DNA of 64,000 nucleotides from Butyricimonas paravirosa (GCF_032878955.1 NZ_CP043839.1:3472001-3536000); one strand, 5' to 3'. Positions 47,028 to 56,248 are shown, counted from the stretch's first letter. Notes: generated by a model not told the origin, from the letters alone. Translations and numbers: made by a program.

Positions 47028-47245
47028 CATCTGAATCCCGCAGATGCAAATCTGTCCCGATCATAGCAGGTCTTCTGACTTATCCCTTTTATCGTGCCTT
47101 CCCAGCATTCTAACCAGTGGCAAACGTACGATAAACTTTTCCTTTAAAAGGGGGAAATACAGCAACGGGTATTGTTCCGGATTTCCACCGGATTCCCTTT
47201 TTCATTCAACACAACACGAAGTGGTGTATGAAACTATGACGGTGC
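47028..47245 (-). ncRNA. Cobalamin riboswitch controlling btuFCD
   Basis: Read on the minus strand: GGAATCCGGTGGAAATCCGG-type P3/P4, CCCGTTGCTGTA, GCCACTGG, and the B12 box AGTCAGAAGACCTGC (47066-47080). It ends in a hairpin with 6-bp stem CATCTG/CAGATG and loop CGGGATT (47028-47046), matching P13 of the kissing-loop class. The btuF start is 106 nt downstream. B12 binding should shut down transporter expression. Confidence 0.93.
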
Positions 47246-47276
47246 GAAAATAGGTTGTAATTTTTAATTAGGCAAT
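47245..47276 (-). promoter_or_regulatory. Promoter of the btuF riboswitch leader
   Basis: Minus-strand TATTTTCG (47245-47252, one off TAnnTTTG) with ATTG (47273-47276) 20 nt upstream. The same TATTTTCG stands before the second plus-strand leader. Confidence 0.5.
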
Positions 47277-47331
47277 AAATTGTATAAAAGATTTTTATTT
47301 CATTGGTATGAACCGCTATTAGGCGAGGTTT

Positions 47332-47843
47332 TCAATGATCAATCCCGTTACGGGACAGGACGCCAAGCGAATAATAGTGTTTCACTTCTTGCATATTTGT
47401 TACGAGGTCTGCTATATCGATTAATTCCTGAGGTGCGTAACGTCCGGTAATTACGACTTCGGTGTGAGGGGAGCGTTGGCGGAGAACATTTAACACTTCT
47501 TCTAGGGAAAGCATGGAGTAATACAGGGCAATTGTCAGTTCGTCCAAGATAACCATATCGAATTTACCTTCCATAAGATGTTGGCGACATTTTTCCAGCC
47601 CTTCGTGAGCTGCTTGTATATCTGCCGGGGTGGGTTCTCTTTCAATGAAGCGGCCTTCTCCGAATTGCTGGATAACAAGGTGGTCGAACAAGGGTTCTAT
47701 GGCTGTTTCGTTATATTTCATGCTCTTGACGAATTGCCCGATGAAAACACTTTTCCCGGCACATAAAGCCCGGACGGCCAGTCCGAAGGCCGCGGTTGTT
47801 TTCCCTTTCCCGTTTAGATATGGATGTATCCTCTAAGTGTCAT
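47332..47843 (-). pseudogene. cobO: cob(I)yrinic acid a,c-diamide adenosyltransferase (cobO/btuR), frameshifted in the P-loop
   Basis: ATG at 47843 opens MTLRGYIHI and then meets TAA at 47814-47816. Another frame continues NGKGKTTAAFGLAVRAL (from about 47812), FIGQFVKSMKY and on to the stop at 47332, covering the rest of CobO (FGEGRF, MVILDELTIALYY, VITGRYAP). The family reads GYIHVYTGNGKGKTT; here a single 7-nt deletion removes part of the YTG-NGKGK codons, shifting frame and creating the stop. No start codon restores the P-loop, and an ATG at 47721 gives only a 129-residue piece lacking it. The enzyme adenosylates corrinoids; loss would need another adenosyltransferase elsewhere. Sequencing error is the alternative. 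Confidence 0.8.
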
Positions 47844-47891
47844 GTCCTTTTGGTTTTAAGTTTTTTGGGGGGTAGGAGAGCTGCATGAACA

Positions 47892-48545
47892 TTACACTCC
47901 CGCGTACACGCTTGGAGAGAAACGGGTGGTATCTTTATTGCCGAAAAACAAGTAGAGATGCAGGGGTGTCCCTTCCGGTTGTTTCGCTGCCGGGATGTCC
48001 ACGGTCACTTTGCCGTCGCCCCGGAACGAGTTAAGGCACGTGATCATTTGCGGGGCGCGGGGTAAGGTCCCGTAAAAATATCCCACGTACACTTGATCTG
48101 ACACGCTCGCTTTCGGGCAGTCAATGTCATTTTCCCAGTTTAGGGTCACGGACCATCCTTCCCTTGTGACACTCGTGATCACCGGTGCGTCCAGCGTGCC
48201 TGTCGAGAATCGGAATGTCGGGAAAGCCCATACCCCTTCTCCCGGGCGAAAACATCCCCCGTTTTGAGAATGGAATAAGGAATCGCTTTTATTTATTCCC
48301 ATCTCCTTGGCCATGAGTTTCCATATCGGCAAATCCCCGATGGCACGACGGTAGATTCTCCACATTTTACGGGCTTCCGTGAAACGGCTGGAGGATTCCT
48401 CTTCCCCCTCGGTTCTTGTTTTTTTAGGACTCCGTCGTGATTTGCAGGCCCGAACTTTATTGCCGTGTCGGTAATAGGTTATCCCGTCGATCCGGATAGA
48501 GCCTTGTGCCAGAAGAGCTACAGGAATAGATAATGTGTTTTCCAT
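47892..48545 (-). CDS. DUF6266-like protein (minus-strand member of divergent pair)
   Basis: 217 residues, no signal peptide. Basic N-terminal half (GITYYRHGNKVRACKSRRSP) and a beta-rich C-terminal domain (APVITSVTREGWSVTLNWEN, YVGYFYGTLPRAPQ, PLHLYLFFGNKDTTRFS). This layout resembles the DUF6266 family of Bacteroidetes, whose function is unknown; the assignment is by feel rather than a firm match. It is divergent from another such gene at 48816, and the shared spacer has a perfect promoter for this one. Confidence 0.55.
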   Translation of the reverse strand: MENTLSIPVALLAQGSIRIDGITYYRHGNKVRACKSRRSPKKTRTEGEEESSSRFTEARKMWRIYRRAIGDLPIWKLMAKEMGINKSDSLFHSQNGGCFRPGEGVWAFPTFRFSTGTLDAPVITSVTREGWSVTLNWENDIDCPKASVSDQVYVGYFYGTLPRAPQMITCLNSFRGDGKVTVDIPAAKQPEGTPLHLYLFFGNKDTTRFSPSVYAGV

Positions 48546-48587
48546 GATAATAATTATTTGATAATCACTCGTGTATTAATTCATGAG

Positions 48588-48619
48588 CAAAAGTAGATAG
48601 AATATTTTTAATACGCAAA
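48588..48619 (-). promoter_or_regulatory. Promoter of the minus-strand DUF6266-like gene
   Basis: Minus-strand TTTG (48616-48619), exactly 20 nt, TACTTTTG (48588-48595): a full consensus match, 43 nt before the start codon. Confidence 0.65.
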
Positions 48620-48633
48620 TAAAACTCTTTTAA

Positions 48634-48687
48634 AACGCTATTATATATAGCGATTTAATAGGGATTTAATAGCGTTCTAATAGCGCT
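48634..48687. repeat. Inverted and direct repeats in the divergent DUF6266 spacer
   Basis: AACGCTATTA (48634-48643) and TAATAGCGTT (48667-48676) are perfect inverted copies, and a further CTAATAGCGCTT follows at once. ATAGCG is also present at 48648-48653. Several evenly scattered half-sites suggest a regulator-binding region between the two promoters. Confidence 0.45.
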
Positions 48688-48779
48688 TTACATGAAAGTG
48701 ATCACTTATATCTCATGAATAATACATGTAATAATTGATTTATTTAGCTTGAAAATGTAACTACATTGGTTTATTTGTG

Positions 48780-48787
48780 TATCTTTG
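48780..48787 (+). promoter_or_regulatory. -7 element of the plus-strand DUF6266 gene
   Basis: TATCTTTG, 28 nt before the start codon. No clear -33 box; the near-palindrome ATGTAACTACAT (48755-48766) occupies that position and could bind an activator. Confidence 0.45.
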
Positions 48788-48815
48788 CTGGCGAGGAACA
48801 TAAAAATAACAGGAT

Positions 48816-49502
48816 ATGGCGGAATTTGTAAATCCACTTGGAAAGATTCGGGGTAAGTTCGGTAACGTGATCACTTACGGGGGACCAAACGGGAAAAATT
48901 ATTGCCGGGGGACAAGCATCTCGCGTAAACCGAGCCAGGAACCGCAAAAACGACAGTCCGCGGCTTTCGGGGCGATAACGGAACGGAAAGTATGGATGAG
49001 AAATGCCGTCCAGTTGGGATTTCCCGGAGGGAACGGTTACCCGAAAGGTTTTCGGGGATTTACCAGTGCGAACGTGATGGATGCGGTGACCGTGGAGAAA
49101 GCAAATCCGGAAAAACCTTTCAATAGCCGTAAGAAGGCAGTCAAGGAATTTAACGGGGTGATCAACTACGAGAAATTACGCGTGGCAGCGGGGTCGTTGG
49201 TGATCCCAGAAATTCGTGCCGAGGTTGATATGGAAAATCGGAGAATCTTTTTCACTCACGAGAAGGAAGAAATCGAGTCCGTTGATTGCTTTCTGGATGA
49301 TAAAATTTATGCCGTGCTTCTTTGTAAGACAAAATATATTTGTCGTGTCGAGGAGTTGGGACTTCGGGGAGAGACGATAGAAAAAAGCGTGAACTTTTCA
49401 GAAAAAATAGCCGGGGGAGGCCTTGTCATTTATGCCTTTGCTAAAAATGCCGACGGGAAGGATGTTTCCGATTCGGTGTGCCTGTGGGAGGCTGAATCGT
49501 AA
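48816..49502 (+). CDS. DUF6266-family protein
   Basis: 228 residues, no signal peptide. The N-terminus shows the family pattern FVNPLGKIRGKFGNVITYG, GKNYCRGTS, RQSAAFGAI and GFRGFTSANVMDAV; the C-terminal half is beta-rich. DUF6266 proteins are common in Bacteroidales, often in multiple copies and short operons, and have no known function. It lies between two B12 loci but no riboswitch precedes it, so a B12 role is not indicated. Confidence 0.7.
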   Translation: MAEFVNPLGKIRGKFGNVITYGGPNGKNYCRGTSISRKPSQEPQKRQSAAFGAITERKVWMRNAVQLGFPGGNGYPKGFRGFTSANVMDAVTVEKANPEKPFNSRKKAVKEFNGVINYEKLRVAAGSLVIPEIRAEVDMENRRIFFTHEKEEIESVDCFLDDKIYAVLLCKTKYICRVEELGLRGETIEKSVNFSEKIAGGGLVIYAFAKNADGKDVSDSVCLWEAES

Positions 49503-49518
49503 ATGAGCGATAGGAGAT

Positions 49519-49544
49519 ACGAAATATGGTGGAATTTCGTTTTA
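49519..49544 (+). terminator. Terminator of the DUF6266 gene
   Basis: ACGAAAT (49519-49525) pairs with ATTTCGT (49534-49540), followed by TTTTAT. It isolates this gene from the B12 leader that follows. Confidence 0.65.
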
Positions 49545-49671
49545 TGAAAACGATAAGTCATAACGGGTTGTGTTATAATCATTCACAGTCATGTTAGGTC
49601 TCTATGAATGATAAATTTTGTAAAAATCTAGAATTATAACTTTAAAATCCGAATAATATTTGTTTTTTATA

Positions 49672-49679
49672 TATTTTTG
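49672..49679 (+). promoter_or_regulatory. -7 element before B12 leader 1
   Basis: TATTTTTG. The surrounding TATATATTTTTGCGACGATTTT is nearly unchanged before leaders 2 (56413-56420, TATTTTCG) and 3 (62764-62771, TATTTTTG), which supports its being the start of the three transcripts. Confidence 0.45.
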
Positions 49680-49686
49680 CGACGAT

Positions 49687-49893
49687 TTTGGTGTCACACC
49701 CTGTTTCAGGCGTGTGGTGAAAAGGGAATCAGGTGCGAATCCTGAACAGACCCGCTGCTGTAAGCTCCGCCAAAGTCCGTGAACACGACTCACATCCACT
49801 GTTTCGACACGAAATGGGAAGGGCGTTCAAGGACGGAGCAAGTCAGAAGACCTGCCAAAGTCACGAATCTAAAGCTTTCTGGGACTAGAGCTT
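49687..49893 (+). ncRNA. Cobalamin riboswitch, plus-strand leader 1
   Basis: GGTGTCACACC P1/P2 arm, AAAAGGGAATCAGGTGCGAA, CCCGCTGCTGTAAGCTCCGCC, and B12 box AGTCAGAAGACCTGCC (49841-49856). It closes with hairpin AAGCT/AGCTT (49872-49893), loop containing GGGACT, complementary to AGTCC of the L5 loop (the kissing loop). It precedes the first lipoprotein module by 140 nt. Confidence 0.96.
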
Positions 49894-50032
49894 GGATGAG
49901 GTAATTATATTCACTATTGTTAATGATAGGCGAGTACTGACTGTATCTGTTTTGGATACAGCGGTTTTGTCGTTTTTAGCTACAGCTTGAAGCGGGAATA
50001 GCAATATTGGAAAATTGTTTAAATATATGATT

Positions 50033-51751
50033 ATGAAAAAAGATGTTCAATTGAAGTTTGCGTTATTGCTGATGCTTTTTGTCGCGAGTTTTGCGGCTTG
50101 CGATGATGATGACGAAAAGATCGATGCGGGTAGTCCTGATTTCACGTTCAATTCTGAAACGGGAGAGTATAACGTGAGAATCGGGAAAGAGGTCGCTCTT
50201 TGCGCTCGTGTGAAAGATGCCGTGAATCCAGTATATACCTGGAAACGGGAGGGAAAAATCGTGGCGGACGATACGGTGTATTATTTCAAGGGGGAGATTT
50301 TGGGTGAGAGTTTCGTGAATTTTCGCTTGGATGCAGACAATGGTAGTGTGGAAAAACAGGTGAAGGTGACGGTCGTTGATCGTTTAGCCCCGCAAATTAA
50401 GCTGGAATCAGCCGCGGTGGCTTATTGCGGGATCAAGAAAGAGTTTGCCGCGGAAACGGAGTACACGGATGAGACAACCACGTTTGAGTGGAGTTATGGA
50501 GGGCAGGTCGTGTCGCATGATTCGATCATGTCGTTTGAAGAGGAGGATATAAACGTGTACACTCTTGCCTTGAAGGTGACGAATGCGGATGGAGTTGATG
50601 TGAAGAATATCAACGTGTCAGTTATTCCCGAGGAGAAACCACTTTTGTTTTTCGACAACGCTCGCTACGTGTTGCCTTCCATGTTAGACAAGGCGATCAC
50701 GATGACTTGTCCGATCGGTAAAAATGTGGTGTTGGCTCCTATAAAATTTGCTATTAGTGATCAGGCTATTTACGAGTGGAAAGTTGACGGGGCGGTACAG
50801 AGCGGGCAAACTTCCGTTTGTTTTGATTTTAAGCCTTCCGTGGAGGGGAAAACGTACGAAATCGATGTGACAGCGACAGATAACGGCAAGACGGCTTCCG
50901 CGAAAGTTTACGTGGAATGTACCCCGAAAGAGGGAACGTATTTTCGGGATGTGACTCCAAAGAGTAGCTATATTTCCAATTATTGTTATGAATTTATTCC
51001 CGCACCCGGGCAATTTATTAATTTCCCGGAAGGTAAGACGGCGGAAGATGCCCGGATGACAATACAGAAAACGTTAGACAACGGAGGAGGTGAAGGGGGG
51101 TATCTTGCATCTTTGGGTGCGTGGGGAGGATATTTTATTTTGAAATTTGACCATAGCGTGGAGAATGGTGGTGACGGGGAACCTGATTTTGATATGACGG
51201 GTAATCCTTTAGGCAAGTACTGGTGTGAGTGTGGTGTCGTGTGGGTGAGCCAGGACGAGAATGGTGACGGGGTGCCTAATGATACTTGGTACGAGTTGAA
51301 AGGTAGCGAGACGGGTAAGCCGGGAATCACGCAACGGTATGCGTTAAAATACTATCGCCCGACGGCAACCAAGCAGGATGTGTTGTCCATAGATAATGAC
51401 GGGAATCTATCTTTCTTGAGAAGGAACGCTTATCATCCGAACTCGGGCTACTTCCCTTGGTTTATGGAAGAGGAGTATTATATTTTGACGGGAACTTGTC
51501 TCGGTAATCAGTTCTTGACGGAAGGAATTGAAACGAACTGGGGATTTGACTGGGGATACGTGGATAATATTAACGATCCGGTTGGATTCCGTATAGACAA
51601 CGCCATCCAGCAGGATGGGACCCCGGCTAAATTGAAATATATCGACTTCGTGAAAGTACACACGGCCCAGATGGGACAGGGTGCGGCTGTCGGAGAGGTT
51701 TCAACGGAATCTTCTGCCGCGATCGATTTGCGTTTAAAAGCGAAAAAATAG
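50033..51751 (+). CDS. B12-regulated surface lipoprotein with Ig/PKD-like domains, module 1
   Basis: About 572 residues from the ATG at 50033, chosen to match the paralogue at 56815. Signal ends ASFAAC, then DDDDEK, an acidic stretch like surface-export signals of Bacteroidetes lipoproteins. Three tandem Ig/PKD-like beta domains (VYTWKREGKIV, TFEWSYGGQVV, IYEWKVDGAVQ) lead to a C-terminal domain of about 270 residues: EFIPAPGQFINFPEG, LGAWGGYFILKFDHSVEN, VSQDENGDGVPNDTWYELKG (a calcium-loop-like D-x-N-x-D) and NAIQQDGTPAKLKYIDFVKV. Proteins of this type recur in Bacteroides BtuB loci. A corrinoid-binding or complex-scaffolding role is inferred. Confidence 0.8.
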   Translation: MKKDVQLKFALLLMLFVASFAACDDDDEKIDAGSPDFTFNSETGEYNVRIGKEVALCARVKDAVNPVYTWKREGKIVADDTVYYFKGEILGESFVNFRLDADNGSVEKQVKVTVVDRLAPQIKLESAAVAYCGIKKEFAAETEYTDETTTFEWSYGGQVVSHDSIMSFEEEDINVYTLALKVTNADGVDVKNINVSVIPEEKPLLFFDNARYVLPSMLDKAITMTCPIGKNVVLAPIKFAISDQAIYEWKVDGAVQSGQTSVCFDFKPSVEGKTYEIDVTATDNGKTASAKVYVECTPKEGTYFRDVTPKSSYISNYCYEFIPAPGQFINFPEGKTAEDARMTIQKTLDNGGGEGGYLASLGAWGGYFILKFDHSVENGGDGEPDFDMTGNPLGKYWCECGVVWVSQDENGDGVPNDTWYELKGSETGKPGITQRYALKYYRPTATKQDVLSIDNDGNLSFLRRNAYHPNSGYFPWFMEEEYYILTGTCLGNQFLTEGIETNWGFDWGYVDNINDPVGFRIDNAIQQDGTPAKLKYIDFVKVHTAQMGQGAAVGEVSTESSAAIDLRLKAKK

Positions 51752-51770
51752 TATCTAAAAATTATAGGTT

Positions 51771-53822
51771 ATGAATAAAAATATACTTTGGGGAGTTCTT
51801 CTTTTCACCTTGGCTTTTATTGCCGGCTGTGAAGATGATGATGATCCTTTTGTCGGGAGTGATAATTTCATCACGTCTTTTATTTTGCAATCGGGAGAGA
51901 CGTCTTACGTGGCCTCGTTCCGGGGGGATACCATACTGATGGAGACTCCCGAGAATGTTGCCTTGGGCGAGGTTACCCCGAATATCGTGTGCAGTGAGAA
52001 TAGTACGATAAAACCGGAACCCTCCGCGATAACCAATTGGGAGGAGCAGATTTATTTCGTGGTAACCTCGCATAGCGGGGAGGAACGGAAATATATTTAT
52101 ATACCGGAAAAGAAGGGAATAGCATTTGAAGGGGTTGTCGTTTTGAACACGCAGGAAGAGGTGGATGCTTTCGGGGCCAAGGGCGTGAGTCATCTTGACG
52201 GTTCTTTGGTCATTGGCCGGCAGGGAGGGACGGACACCATTCGTTCTTTGGCCGCTTTAGTTTCTTTGAAGAGTGTGACTAATGACGTGACGATTAATCG
52301 TTTGTTTGCGGGATATGAATTGACCGGGCTGGATAATTTGGAAGAGGTTGGTGGAAAATTGTATGTAAATTCTGCGGATAGCCTGTGGGGGGTGACGTTC
52401 AACAAGTTGACACGTGTCGGGGGAGATTTGAACATTACCAGTAATGCGGTCAGCGAGATTCTTTGTCCTCGCTTGGAGACCGTGGGGGGAGCCGTGACAT
52501 TGGCAGCATCTTTTGTAACATTGGATTTCTCTTCTTTGAGGCAAATAAGCGGGGATTTGAATTTGAACGGGAAATCGGGAATGACAGGTATCGTGTTCCA
52601 GAGATTGGAACAAGTGGGTGGCTCTATCGCGACGAGCATGACTTCTCTCAAGAAACTGGAATTTCCGGTGTTGCGGCACTGTGATAAATTAACCGTGGGT
52701 AGGGGAGCTTTATTATTGCTTTATATGCCGCAACTAGAGGAGGTTGCCACGGAATTGTCGATTGCGTCTAATCCCTTGTACGAGGTTTCCTTTCCCGTGT
52801 TGACTCATGCCGGGGTTATTACGTTGGATTGTTCTCAGGTAAACCAGTTTAATGCTCCTTTTTTGAAAAACGTGGACGGTAATCTTAGTCTTACGCTTGC
52901 CGGGTTGAATCCTGAACAGTTGGGAGAATTGGAGCGTGTCGGGGGAACTTTGGCGTTGAATTTCGTTAGTGAAGACTTTAAATTTCCGGCTAAATTGGAG
53001 AATCTGGGAACTTTAGTAATTTCTTCTGGGATCAAAAGATTGGATGTGCGAGGAATTGAGATTGACGAGATTCAATTTAACGGTACCGGTTTGGAGAACA
53101 CGACCGTAGTCGGGAATGACGTTTTTAACGGGAATTTTAATCTACAAAATCTTGGCGGGTATTTCCCGAAATTAGAGGGCTTTAAAGAAATTAACGCTCT
53201 CACGATCGGTTACCTGGGAATGAGTGGCGATGCGGTTGAAATAGCGAGTGTGCGTAAGGTTAACGGGAATTTTTCTTATTGGGCAAATTCAAACGTAACG
53301 GGAATATCATTCCCCGATTTGGAAGAAGTTAGCGGGAATTTTGAACTTTATTCCAATATTAAAGAGTTTCATTTCCCAAAATTAAAAACGGTCGGGGGAA
53401 GTGCCATGATGTCTATTAATAATTACGATGATGAGACGTTCCCCTTGTTGGAGTCCGTGGGAGGCGATATGACGTTCCAGACCGGTTATGTTAGCTGGAA
53501 TAATTTTTATGGACCGGACAAGATTCTTTATCCGTCGTTGCGAATCGTGGGTGGGGTGTTGGATATACGTCCTAGGACTCCGGACCCTTGGTCGTCAGAT
53601 CCTTCGGAGTTGAATAATACATTGACGAATTTGGATTTCCTTTCAGAAGTTGAAAGTATTGGAGGATTCCGGATCGAGAATCACGAGGCTTTGGTTTCTT
53701 ACGAGGGGTTGAAGAAAGCTATCTCAACTTGTCCCTCGTCGAAATGGGCAGTGGAGAATAATGGATATAACCCGACTTACGAGCAATTGACGAAAGAACA
53801 ACAATGGACCAAGCCGGAATAA
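51771..53822 (+). CDS. B12-regulated lipoprotein with receptor-L/leucine-rich-like repeats, module 1 first copy
   Basis: 683 residues. Signal ends LAFIAGC followed by EDDDDPF. Residues about 25-115 form an N-terminal beta domain (ITSFILQ, SENSTIKPEPSAITNWEE) resembling DUF5018-type. From about 125 a long solenoid follows, with units of about 20-24 residues patterned L-xx-VGG-xLxI-xx-xx-L-xxFPxLxxVGG (for example LTRVGGDLNITSN; LETVGGAVTL; LEQVGGSIAT). It ends in a cap, SYEGLKKAISTC, GYNPTYEQL. Such single-sheet solenoids bind ligands or proteins. It starts 19 nt after the Ig/PKD-like gene, under leader 1. I know of no characterised bacterial homologue in B12 uptake. Confidence 0.82.
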   Translation: MNKNILWGVLLFTLAFIAGCEDDDDPFVGSDNFITSFILQSGETSYVASFRGDTILMETPENVALGEVTPNIVCSENSTIKPEPSAITNWEEQIYFVVTSHSGEERKYIYIPEKKGIAFEGVVVLNTQEEVDAFGAKGVSHLDGSLVIGRQGGTDTIRSLAALVSLKSVTNDVTINRLFAGYELTGLDNLEEVGGKLYVNSADSLWGVTFNKLTRVGGDLNITSNAVSEILCPRLETVGGAVTLAASFVTLDFSSLRQISGDLNLNGKSGMTGIVFQRLEQVGGSIATSMTSLKKLEFPVLRHCDKLTVGRGALLLLYMPQLEEVATELSIASNPLYEVSFPVLTHAGVITLDCSQVNQFNAPFLKNVDGNLSLTLAGLNPEQLGELERVGGTLALNFVSEDFKFPAKLENLGTLVISSGIKRLDVRGIEIDEIQFNGTGLENTTVVGNDVFNGNFNLQNLGGYFPKLEGFKEINALTIGYLGMSGDAVEIASVRKVNGNFSYWANSNVTGISFPDLEEVSGNFELYSNIKEFHFPKLKTVGGSAMMSINNYDDETFPLLESVGGDMTFQTGYVSWNNFYGPDKILYPSLRIVGGVLDIRPRTPDPWSSDPSELNNTLTNLDFLSEVESIGGFRIENHEALVSYEGLKKAISTCPSSKWAVENNGYNPTYEQLTKEQQWTKPE

Positions 53823-53844
53823 TTCATGAATAAAAATAAAGGAT

Positions 53845-56229
53845 ATGAAAATAAATAATTTAATATATGTGTTGTTGTTCGCCCTCGTATGTTTTATTAC
53901 CGGTTGCGAGGATGATGACAGTTTGTTCTCGGGAGATGAGAATTATATTACTTCCTTCCGCCTGATAGAAGGAGAACATGTTTATGCCGGTTGTATCGTT
54001 GGTGATTCATTGGTTCTTTCCATTCCTGAAAGCGTGTCGCTTGAAAATGTTGAGGTGGAGTTTACTGCGAGCGAGAATGCCACGTTGAGTCCGGATCCGG
54101 CTTCGATTGATGATTGGGGGAAGGAACGGACATTTACGGTGACTTCTTATAATCAGGCTTCACGTTCGTATAAATATATTGTGATTCGGACGCTTGTTGC
54201 TCAGGCCGGAGATGTTGTGTTGACGACGCCCGAGGAGATTGAAACGTTTGCCGCTCGCGGTATTAATAAGATCGAGGGGAACTTGGTTATCGGAAAACCG
54301 CTTGGAACGGTAAAGGAGGATTCTTTGGTTTCTCTTGCTCCGCTTTCTTCTTTGAAAGAGGTTGCCGGAAGAGTTACAATTAATCCCACTTTTGCAGGAG
54401 TTTCACTTGATGGGTTGCAAAACTTGGAAAGTGTGGGTGGTTTTACGATGCTCGCTCGTGCTAGCGAGTACGGGGCTTACGGGCTACGGGATTTGAAAGA
54501 GATGGTTTTACCTAACTTGAGGAAGGTTGGTTCTGATCTTGTCATTTCTGCCGATACGCTTTATTCGGTAGATTTGAGAGCATTGGAGAGCGTTGGCGGA
54601 AGTTTCACGATTGAAACGCGTGATGTCAGGAGCATGGATTTATCCGCTTTACAGGTTATTGCTGGAAAATTCTCTTTCTCCGGGCGTAATGGTAATATGC
54701 TTTTTCCCGAACGGTTGGAATTGCCCAAGTTGGGTATGGTCGGGGATAAAGTGGAAATAAATAATCCCATTCGAATGAAGGAGCTTTTGTTTCCCGCTTT
54801 GACTTCAGCCGCGGGTATTACTTTGCAACAAACCGGGGTGCTGGAGAAAGTGGATTTCAGTCAGTTGAGAGAGGTGGCGGAGACGTTGACATTGCAATGG
54901 ACCCATCGGGTGAAAGAATATGACTTGTCACAACTTCAATCGGTAGGAGGCTTCCGGGTATATTATATTGAAGATTTGGAAAAGATTAATTTGCACCAGT
55001 TGAGCCGGGTCGGAACAGGAGGATTTACTATTGAGGTGTGTAATAAATTGAATGATTTGGATCTTGCTGCCTTGACAGAGGTGCAGGGAAATTTTGTGTT
55101 ATCTGCCCCCGCGGATCTGAACGCTTTGAAAGAGGTTGGAGGAAATTTAACCTTTTCGGCGAATACGGAAAATTTTGATGGGTTTAATAGTTTGACTTCG
55201 GTAGGGGGAAATTTCGCTTTGAGCGGAACGGCAAAAGAGGTGAATGGTTTCAAAGCTTTGACAACCATCAAGGGGTCAATGACATTGAATAATATGAACA
55301 ATGTGACATGCGTGAATGGATTTGATGCTCTGAGGTCGATAGGTTCCGGTTTATCCATATCAAACATGGAAAAAGTGGAAGAATTCCCTTTCTTGGCTAA
55401 TTTGCAGGGAGCGCAGTTCGCACAATGCTCGTTTTCTCGACTTCCGGCATTACAAGGATTGGATATTTCGGTTTTTTCTACTTCTAAATTGATGATTGAT
55501 AATGTTGGGGCTGATTTTGTTTTGCGGGGGAACTCGGAACTTGATGGAGAAGTTACGTTGAATTCCAGTCGCGGTGTTCGTTTTGACGGCATCGAAAAAG
55601 TGCAAACACTTACTGTTACAGGCTTTACACAAAAGGAATCTGCCGTATTTAATTTTACGGGATTGAAACAAGTTGATAAATTGACGGTTAATTTGGGATA
55701 TGTGACGGAGAATGCTGCAGCCTTGTGTTTCCCTGATTTGGAAGAGGTAACGGGGTTGTTGACTTTGTCGGAAGGTTCTTATGGTAATTTTAAACAAATA
55801 GAACCTGTTCAACTTCCGGTTTTGCGAAAGGTTGGGGCATTGACTTATACGGGAGTTATTCCGGTGCTGGAATTACCCGCATTGGAAAGCGTGGAAGGCG
55901 AATTCCGTGTTAGCACGAGTTATCAGAATGGTCCGGTTCGGATGTTGGAGGAGATTCGTATGCCTAATTTGAAAAATGTGGGAGGGCTTGTCTTGACGTC
56001 GAATGCTTATAGTGCAGATAATTATAACAATCTGATCACTGATCTGAGTTGTTTTAGTGCATTGGAGAGTGCAGGCTATGTTAATATTCAGAAACAGGCC
56101 GCTTTAGTCTCTTTCGAGGGCTTGGAAAAAGTAATCAATAAACTTGAAGGAGAGGATTCTTGGACGGTATCTGAGAATGCTTATAATCCGACGTTTGAGC
56201 AGGTGAAGGCGGGAGAACTTGTGAAATAA
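53845..56229 (+). CDS. B12-regulated lipoprotein with receptor-L/leucine-rich-like repeats, module 1 second copy
   Basis: 794 residues, the longest of the four repeat proteins. Signal ends CFITGC, then EDDDSLF. Same plan: N-terminal beta domain (YITSFRLIEG, SENATLSPDPASIDDWGK), solenoid from about 125 (LQNLESVGGFTML, LRKVGSDLVISAD, LTSVGGNFALSG, LEEVTGLLTLSEG) and the C-terminal cap SFEGLEKVINKL, AYNPTFEQV. About 110 residues longer than its neighbour, which means extra repeat units in the middle (about 430-520). It is 22 nt after the previous gene and is followed by a terminator closing module 1. Confidence 0.82.
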   Translation: MKINNLIYVLLFALVCFITGCEDDDSLFSGDENYITSFRLIEGEHVYAGCIVGDSLVLSIPESVSLENVEVEFTASENATLSPDPASIDDWGKERTFTVTSYNQASRSYKYIVIRTLVAQAGDVVLTTPEEIETFAARGINKIEGNLVIGKPLGTVKEDSLVSLAPLSSLKEVAGRVTINPTFAGVSLDGLQNLESVGGFTMLARASEYGAYGLRDLKEMVLPNLRKVGSDLVISADTLYSVDLRALESVGGSFTIETRDVRSMDLSALQVIAGKFSFSGRNGNMLFPERLELPKLGMVGDKVEINNPIRMKELLFPALTSAAGITLQQTGVLEKVDFSQLREVAETLTLQWTHRVKEYDLSQLQSVGGFRVYYIEDLEKINLHQLSRVGTGGFTIEVCNKLNDLDLAALTEVQGNFVLSAPADLNALKEVGGNLTFSANTENFDGFNSLTSVGGNFALSGTAKEVNGFKALTTIKGSMTLNNMNNVTCVNGFDALRSIGSGLSISNMEKVEEFPFLANLQGAQFAQCSFSRLPALQGLDISVFSTSKLMIDNVGADFVLRGNSELDGEVTLNSSRGVRFDGIEKVQTLTVTGFTQKESAVFNFTGLKQVDKLTVNLGYVTENAAALCFPDLEEVTGLLTLSEGSYGNFKQIEPVQLPVLRKVGALTYTGVIPVLELPALESVEGEFRVSTSYQNGPVRMLEEIRMPNLKNVGGLVLTSNAYSADNYNNLITDLSCFSALESAGYVNIQKQAALVSFEGLEKVINKLEGEDSWTVSENAYNPTFEQVKAGELVK

Positions 56230-56248
56230 GAGTAGTTTAAGTTTTTTT

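Noticed and set aside
54963..55592. 209-codon minus-strand open frame within the second repeat lipoprotein gene
   Set aside because: Serine, proline and lysine-rich antisense shadow with no family features.
53845..56229. Frameshift or fusion to explain the longer repeat protein
   Set aside because: The reading frame is continuous, both N-domain and C-cap are intact, and extra repeats are enough to explain the length.
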